Shown here one piece after another: positions 61,255 to 64,000 of a stretch of 64,000 nt of DNA (the first letter of the stretch is position 1; every line of letters begins with the position of its first letter). Both the position numbers and the translations under genes were made by a program. The stretch is from Selenomonas sp. TAMA-11512. Lineage in GTDB: Bacteria; Bacillota; Negativicutes; Selenomonadales; Selenomonadaceae. The stretch covers positions 2,529,423 to 2,593,422 of the forward strand of contig NZ_AP029018.1 in NCBI RefSeq assembly GCF_037076525.1. The letters are read 5' to 3'. The notes under the pieces were generated by a model, which was not told where the DNA came from, ran no database searches, and saw nothing but the letters and a program-made list of their open reading frames with translations.

Positions 61255-62205
61255 CTATTCCCGATCGCTTCTCTCGAAGCTGTCATAGCTATGCTCTTCA
61301 CGAGAGCCGCGCTCCTCATGAGAACGACGATAGCCGTGTCCGCCGTGTTTCGGCTCGATGACGACCTTGCGATAGGGCTCGTCGCCCGCGCTGTAGCTGA
61401 GGATATTGTGCTCGTCGGTGAGCGCCATGTGGATGACCTTGCGCTCGTGACGATTCATCGGCTCGAGCACGACGCGCTGCCGCGTGCGCCGAACCTTCTC
61501 CGCGAGACGGCTTGCGAGACGGCGCAGCGTGTCCTCACGACGGGTGCGGTAGCCTTCGATGTCGATGACGATGCGTACGCGTTCATCGGTGAGATCCTGG
61601 TTCGCGGCAAGATTCGTCAGGTACTGCAGGGAATCGAGGGTCTGCCCGTGCTTGCCGATCAAGATGCCCAGGTTATTTCCGAATATGTTCAAAAGCGCTC
61701 CGTTCGGACGCATCTCTTCCTCGATGCGCACTTCAAGATGCATGGAGGCCAGAATCTTTTCGAGGAATTCTCTTCCCTTCTGCACAGGGCCTGCAGGATC
61801 GATCGTGAGTTCACGATAGGGCCTTCTCGAGCGGCGGTCGCCGTCGTCACTGTCATCGTTAGCGTAGCCTTGGCGATAGCCGCCGCGGCGCGAGGGCTCG
61901 GAGGATTCTCTCTCTTCCGCACGCTCATCCAACGGCTTCGTCGCAATCTCTTCTATGTCGATTCTGCGTCTCTCCGGCTCTGCCGGGCGCTCAACGGACG
62001 CCGCGGGCACGGTCGTTTCCGCTTTTGGCGCGGCTTTCTTCGTCACGCGCACTTTGGCGTCTCTTTTGCCGAAGATGCCAAAAAATCCGGCGGACGGTAC
62101 GGACAAAATCTCGATGCGCGCGTCTTCCTCTTCGATGCCGAGCTCTCGAAGCGCAGCTTCTTTCGCCTCTTCGATGCTCTTTCCTGTCTTTTCAATGCTG
62201 CTCAA
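61255..62205 (-). CDS. jag: Jag/KhpB RNA-binding protein
   Basis: A 316-residue protein: Jag-N domain at residues 1-50 (VPSAGFFGIFGKRDAKVRV), a charged linker, a KH domain (NIFGNNLGILIGKHGQTLDS, near 190) and an R3H domain (VLEPMNRHERKVIHMAL, near 255), with an Arg/Glu-rich tail. KhpB binds RNA and affects cell division and wall synthesis. It follows yidC by 3 bases. Confidence 0.97.
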   Translation of the reverse strand: MSSIEKTGKSIEEAKEAALRELGIEEEDARIEILSVPSAGFFGIFGKRDAKVRVTKKAAPKAETTVPAASVERPAEPERRRIDIEEIATKPLDERAEERESSEPSRRGGYRQGYANDDSDDGDRRSRRPYRELTIDPAGPVQKGREFLEKILASMHLEVRIEEEMRPNGALLNIFGNNLGILIGKHGQTLDSLQYLTNLAANQDLTDERVRIVIDIEGYRTRREDTLRRLASRLAEKVRRTRQRVVLEPMNRHERKVIHMALTDEHNILSYSAGDEPYRKVVIEPKHGGHGYRRSHEERGSREEHSYDSFERSDRE

Positions 62206-62208
62206 TGC

Positions 62209-62880
62209 TTACGCCCCCTTTGCACTCGCTTCCTTATTACGATTCATCCACCACTGCTGCGCGATCTGGACAATGTTCATCGTCACCCAGTAGAGTACGA
62301 GTCCGGAAGCGAAATTCAGACTGATCCAGCCGATGAAGAGCGGCATGAAGATCATCATCATCTTCATCTGCGCGTTTTGCGTATCGGTCGTCTGCTTTTG
62401 CTGATACCATGTCGTGAGTGCGGAAAGAACGGGAAGGACGTAGATCGGATCCGGATCGGAGAGCGAGGGGAGCCAGAAGAATACCTGCGACGCCTCGGAC
62501 GGATACGTATAGCCCTGCAGGGCATAGAACATACCCATGAGAATGGGCATCTGAATGAGGAGCGGCAGGCATCCCGCCAAGGGGCTGATGCCCGCTTCCT
62601 TGTAGAGCTCGGTCATGCGCTGCTGGAGCATCTGCGGATTGCCCTTGTACTGCTCCTGGATCTTTTTCAGCTTCGGCTGAAGCTCCTGCATGCCCTTCAT
62701 GGATTCCACCTGCTTCTTTGTAAGCGGATACATGAGAACCTTGATGAATATGGTCAGAAGAATGATGGCGAAGCCGTAGCTTTGAAATCCCGCCGCGGAA
62801 GTAAAGCCGTAAAATGTTTCGAGAAAAAATTGGACGAACGCAACAAAAGGATGAAATAGATCCGCAAGAAATTCTATCAA
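62209..62880 (-). CDS. yidC: Membrane protein insertase YidC
   Basis: A 223-residue short YidC/Oxa1 insertase of the Gram-positive type without the large periplasmic domain. Five segments are visible; YPLTKKQVESMKGMQELQPK near 55 and SPLAGCLPLLIQMPILMGMF near 105 are diagnostic. There is no lipobox. It inserts membrane proteins alone or with SecYEG. Confidence 0.97.
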   Translation of the reverse strand: MIEFLADLFHPFVAFVQFFLETFYGFTSAAGFQSYGFAIILLTIFIKVLMYPLTKKQVESMKGMQELQPKLKKIQEQYKGNPQMLQQRMTELYKEAGISPLAGCLPLLIQMPILMGMFYALQGYTYPSEASQVFFWLPSLSDPDPIYVLPVLSALTTWYQQKQTTDTQNAQMKMMMIFMPLFIGWISLNFASGLVLYWVTMNIVQIAQQWWMNRNKEASAKGA

Positions 62881-62912
62881 TTATGTTCAACTCCTATGAT
62901 CAGTTATTCGTA

Positions 62913-63155
62913 TTACGGTACCGGATCGTACCCGTGGCCGCCCCGGGGACGGCATCGAAGAATCCGCTTGACGGCAAGGTATCCGCCGCGAAGCGCGCCG
63001 TATCGAAGAACGGCTTCCTTCGCGTATTGCGAGCAGGTAGGATAGTATCTGCACGCAGGCGGAAATAACGGGGATATACAGCTCTGATACACGGCGATCA
63101 GAAAGAGCAGAGCTCTGCTCGGCAGCCGCTTCAGGACACGAAGTAGAGATTTCAT
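62913..63155 (-). CDS. yidD: Membrane protein insertion efficiency factor YidD
   Basis: An 80-residue protein with [19 protein letters not shown], the YidD hallmark, and GYDPVP at the C-terminus. It assists YidC-dependent insertion. ATG 63155 is 2 bases from the rnpA stop. The ribosome binding site is weak, suggesting coupling. Confidence 0.96.
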   Translation of the reverse strand: MKSLLRVLKRLPSRALLFLIAVYQSCISPLFPPACRYYPTCSQYAKEAVLRYGALRGGYLAVKRILRCRPRGGHGYDPVP

Positions 63156-63157
63156 AA

Positions 63158-63517
63158 TTATACTTGCTTCTTTAAGAGCTTGGCGCGGCGCAGCACATCC
63201 ACGAGCGCTCTCTCCACATCCTGACACTTGGCAGCCGTCGCCGCCTTGCGTCCGACGAGGAGAATTGCATAGCCGTCTTTGATGTCTTCCCTGTGGAGGC
63301 GGTAGCTCTCTCGAAGTAGGCGCTTCACGCGATTTCTTACCGGCGCGGAGCCGAGCTTTTTTCCGGCGGCAAAGCCGACGCGACCGAAAAGGTCGTCACT
63401 CCGAAAGACGTAGATGACGATCATGCGATTGGAAAACGTCTTTCCCTTTTGGTAGACGCGCTGAAAATCCGCTCTTCTCTTAATCAATATGGAACGAGGT
63501 AACGTGTATTTCCTCAT
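63158..63517 (-). CDS. rnpA: Ribonuclease P protein component
   Basis: The 119-residue RNase P protein. [20 protein letters not shown] near 18-37 and the RNR motif in [13 protein letters not shown] near 58-70 are complete. It binds the RNA subunit to mature tRNA 5' ends. The ORF starts at ATG 63517. Confidence 0.97.
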   Translation of the reverse strand: MRKYTLPRSILIKRRADFQRVYQKGKTFSNRMIVIYVFRSDDLFGRVGFAAGKKLGSAPVRNRVKRLLRESYRLHREDIKDGYAILLVGRKAATAAKCQDVERALVDVLRRAKLLKKQV

Positions 63518-63610
63518 AGCTTAGAATTACCTGTAATGTACGTATTTTCGGCGATCATTCCTTCATCTGCGCGCCGTATCGCTGCAATCAAGGGCCCGCA
63601 GACAGGCTAC

Positions 63611-63640
63611 ACAAAAAAAAGGTCACTCGACGTGACCCTT
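63611..63640 (-). terminator. Terminator between rpmH and rnpA
   Basis: Minus strand GGGTCAC, loop, GTGACC, then eight T residues (63613-63620). It would separate or attenuate rpmH transcription from rnpA downstream. Confidence 0.8.
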
Positions 63641-63664
63641 AAAGCGCTCTGAGAGCCCGGCCAA

Positions 63665-63799
63665 TCAAGCCGATAATTTCTTTCTGCCCTTCGCACGACG
63701 TCTCGCAAGGACAAGACGGCCGCCCTTCGTCTTCATGCGCTCGCGGAAGCCGTGGGTCTTTTTGCGCCAATGGTTGTTCGGCTGGTATGTACGCTTCAT
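63665..63799 (-). CDS. rpmH: 50S ribosomal protein L34
   Basis: 44 residues, [18 protein letters not shown] with the Arg/Lys-rich end [13 protein letters not shown], the standard L34. ATG 63799 is the family start; the longer frame to 63898 is not coding. It marks the dnaA/oriC neighbourhood. Confidence 0.98.
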   Translation of the reverse strand: MKRTYQPNNHWRKKTHGFRERMKTKGGRLVLARRRAKGRKKLSA

Positions 63800-63924
63800 C
63801 AACAATCTCTCCTTTACAATGAATTTCGAGTCTACATCACCAATGCACAAATGCATATAATTTTTTACGATACGGATCTCATCTTGGATGTGGATCAATC
63901 CTGCAGTGATTTCAACTTGCGTTG

Positions 63925-63954
63925 ATTATAGCAAGCAAAAAGGCACGCTGTCAA
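63925..63954 (-). promoter_or_regulatory. Promoter for rpmH
   Basis: Minus strand TTGACA (63949-63954), 18-bp spacer, TATAAT (63925-63930): consensus boxes, as expected for a ribosomal protein gene. Confidence 0.88.
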
Positions 63955-64000
63955 GCCGTCCGCATACATTTTCTTCACGTACCTTTCATTCTATATATAT

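Noticed and set aside
61291..62859. 522-codon plus-strand ORF opposite jag and yidC
   Set aside because: It lies fully antisense to two well-known genes and shows no recognisable domain.
63888..63898. DnaA-box-like TGTGGATCA
   Set aside because: Only one imperfect copy was seen, so an origin cannot be claimed in this window.
1..64000. CRISPR arrays, tRNA or rRNA genes, prophage or complete insertion sequences
   Set aside because: No regularly spaced repeats, no tRNA-like T-arm patterns, and no transposase, integrase or phage structural ORF were recognised by eye.

Overview
The window looks like chromosomal DNA of a Negativicutes bacterium, most likely a Selenomonas-like member of the Selenomonadaceae. 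This is inferred from the gene set and style, not from a search. The right end carries the origin-proximal cluster rpmH-rnpA-yidD-yidC-jag-mnmE, all on the minus strand, so dnaA and oriC probably lie just beyond base 64000. The DNA is fairly GC-rich with strong Firmicutes-type GGAGG ribosome binding sites. Futalosine-type menaquinone genes, a DcuC-type carrier, fumarate-releasing lyases and a polyol PTS suggest an anaerobe that ferments and respires fumarate. I saw no tRNA, rRNA, CRISPR array, intact insertion sequence or prophage.

Layout. 0-8 kb: secreted asparaginase, an atypical sirtuin, a LysR/metallo-hydrolase pair with a palindromic operator, a prolyl-tRNA editing-type deacylase, and a binding-lipoprotein/chemoreceptor pair. 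8-10.5 kb: a decayed zone with remnants of RelE/ParE, MNT nucleotidyltransferase and zeta-type toxin-antitoxin genes. 10.5-16.2 kb: a tandemly duplicated zinc-ribbon + double-TPM-domain envelope module, with a miniature repeat at the duplication junction. 16.5-18.7 kb: a VWA lipoprotein and TlpA-like pair. 18.7-21 kb: nitroreductase, TSUP exporter and a stand-alone YqfO/NIF3-type PII domain. 21-24.8 kb: ykoFEDC (ECF transporter for thiamine or its pyrimidine precursor) behind a TPP riboswitch and attenuator. 25-28 kb: a Fic AMPylase-type gene with a repeated operator motif, a DUF4198 gene, and a nearly identical truncated copy of the fic 3' half. 28-34 kb: a galactitol-family PTS with dehydrogenase, AraD/FucA-type aldolase and PRD regulator. 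34-39 kb: LysR plus an unknown protein, facing a fumarase/aspartase-superfamily lyase and a DASS anion transporter.

39-48 kb: small GNAT, MATE exporter, a futalosine-pathway operon (two MqnE-like proteins, MqnC, and an MTA/purine-nucleoside phosphorylase-family protein), a peptidoglycan amidase, and DUF2922/DUF1659/DUF2442 genes. 48-56 kb: a catabolic operon (DcuC-type carrier, MFS importer, AbgB- and AbgA-like amidohydrolases, fumarate lyase) facing an unrecognised regulator, with a sharp promoter/operator between them. 56-60 kb: soluble PAS chemoreceptor, cupin, OsmC, and a MerR/carboxymuconolactone-decarboxylase pair with a textbook MerR promoter. 60-64 kb: the origin-proximal housekeeping genes.

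How it fits together: the two lyase loci are paralogous lyase + C4-dicarboxylate/anion transporter units that probably release fumarate from still unknown N-substituted aspartates or related compounds. The menaquinone genes would support reduction of that fumarate. Dispersed about 168-bp palindromic-ended miniature repeats (three clear copies, one diverged) and a second hairpin repeat family mark recombination-prone junctions. The best candidates for undescribed biology are the amidohydrolase/lyase/DcuC operon with its novel regulator, the duplicated zinc-ribbon/TPM envelope module, and the PTS with a ketose-1-phosphate-type aldolase.
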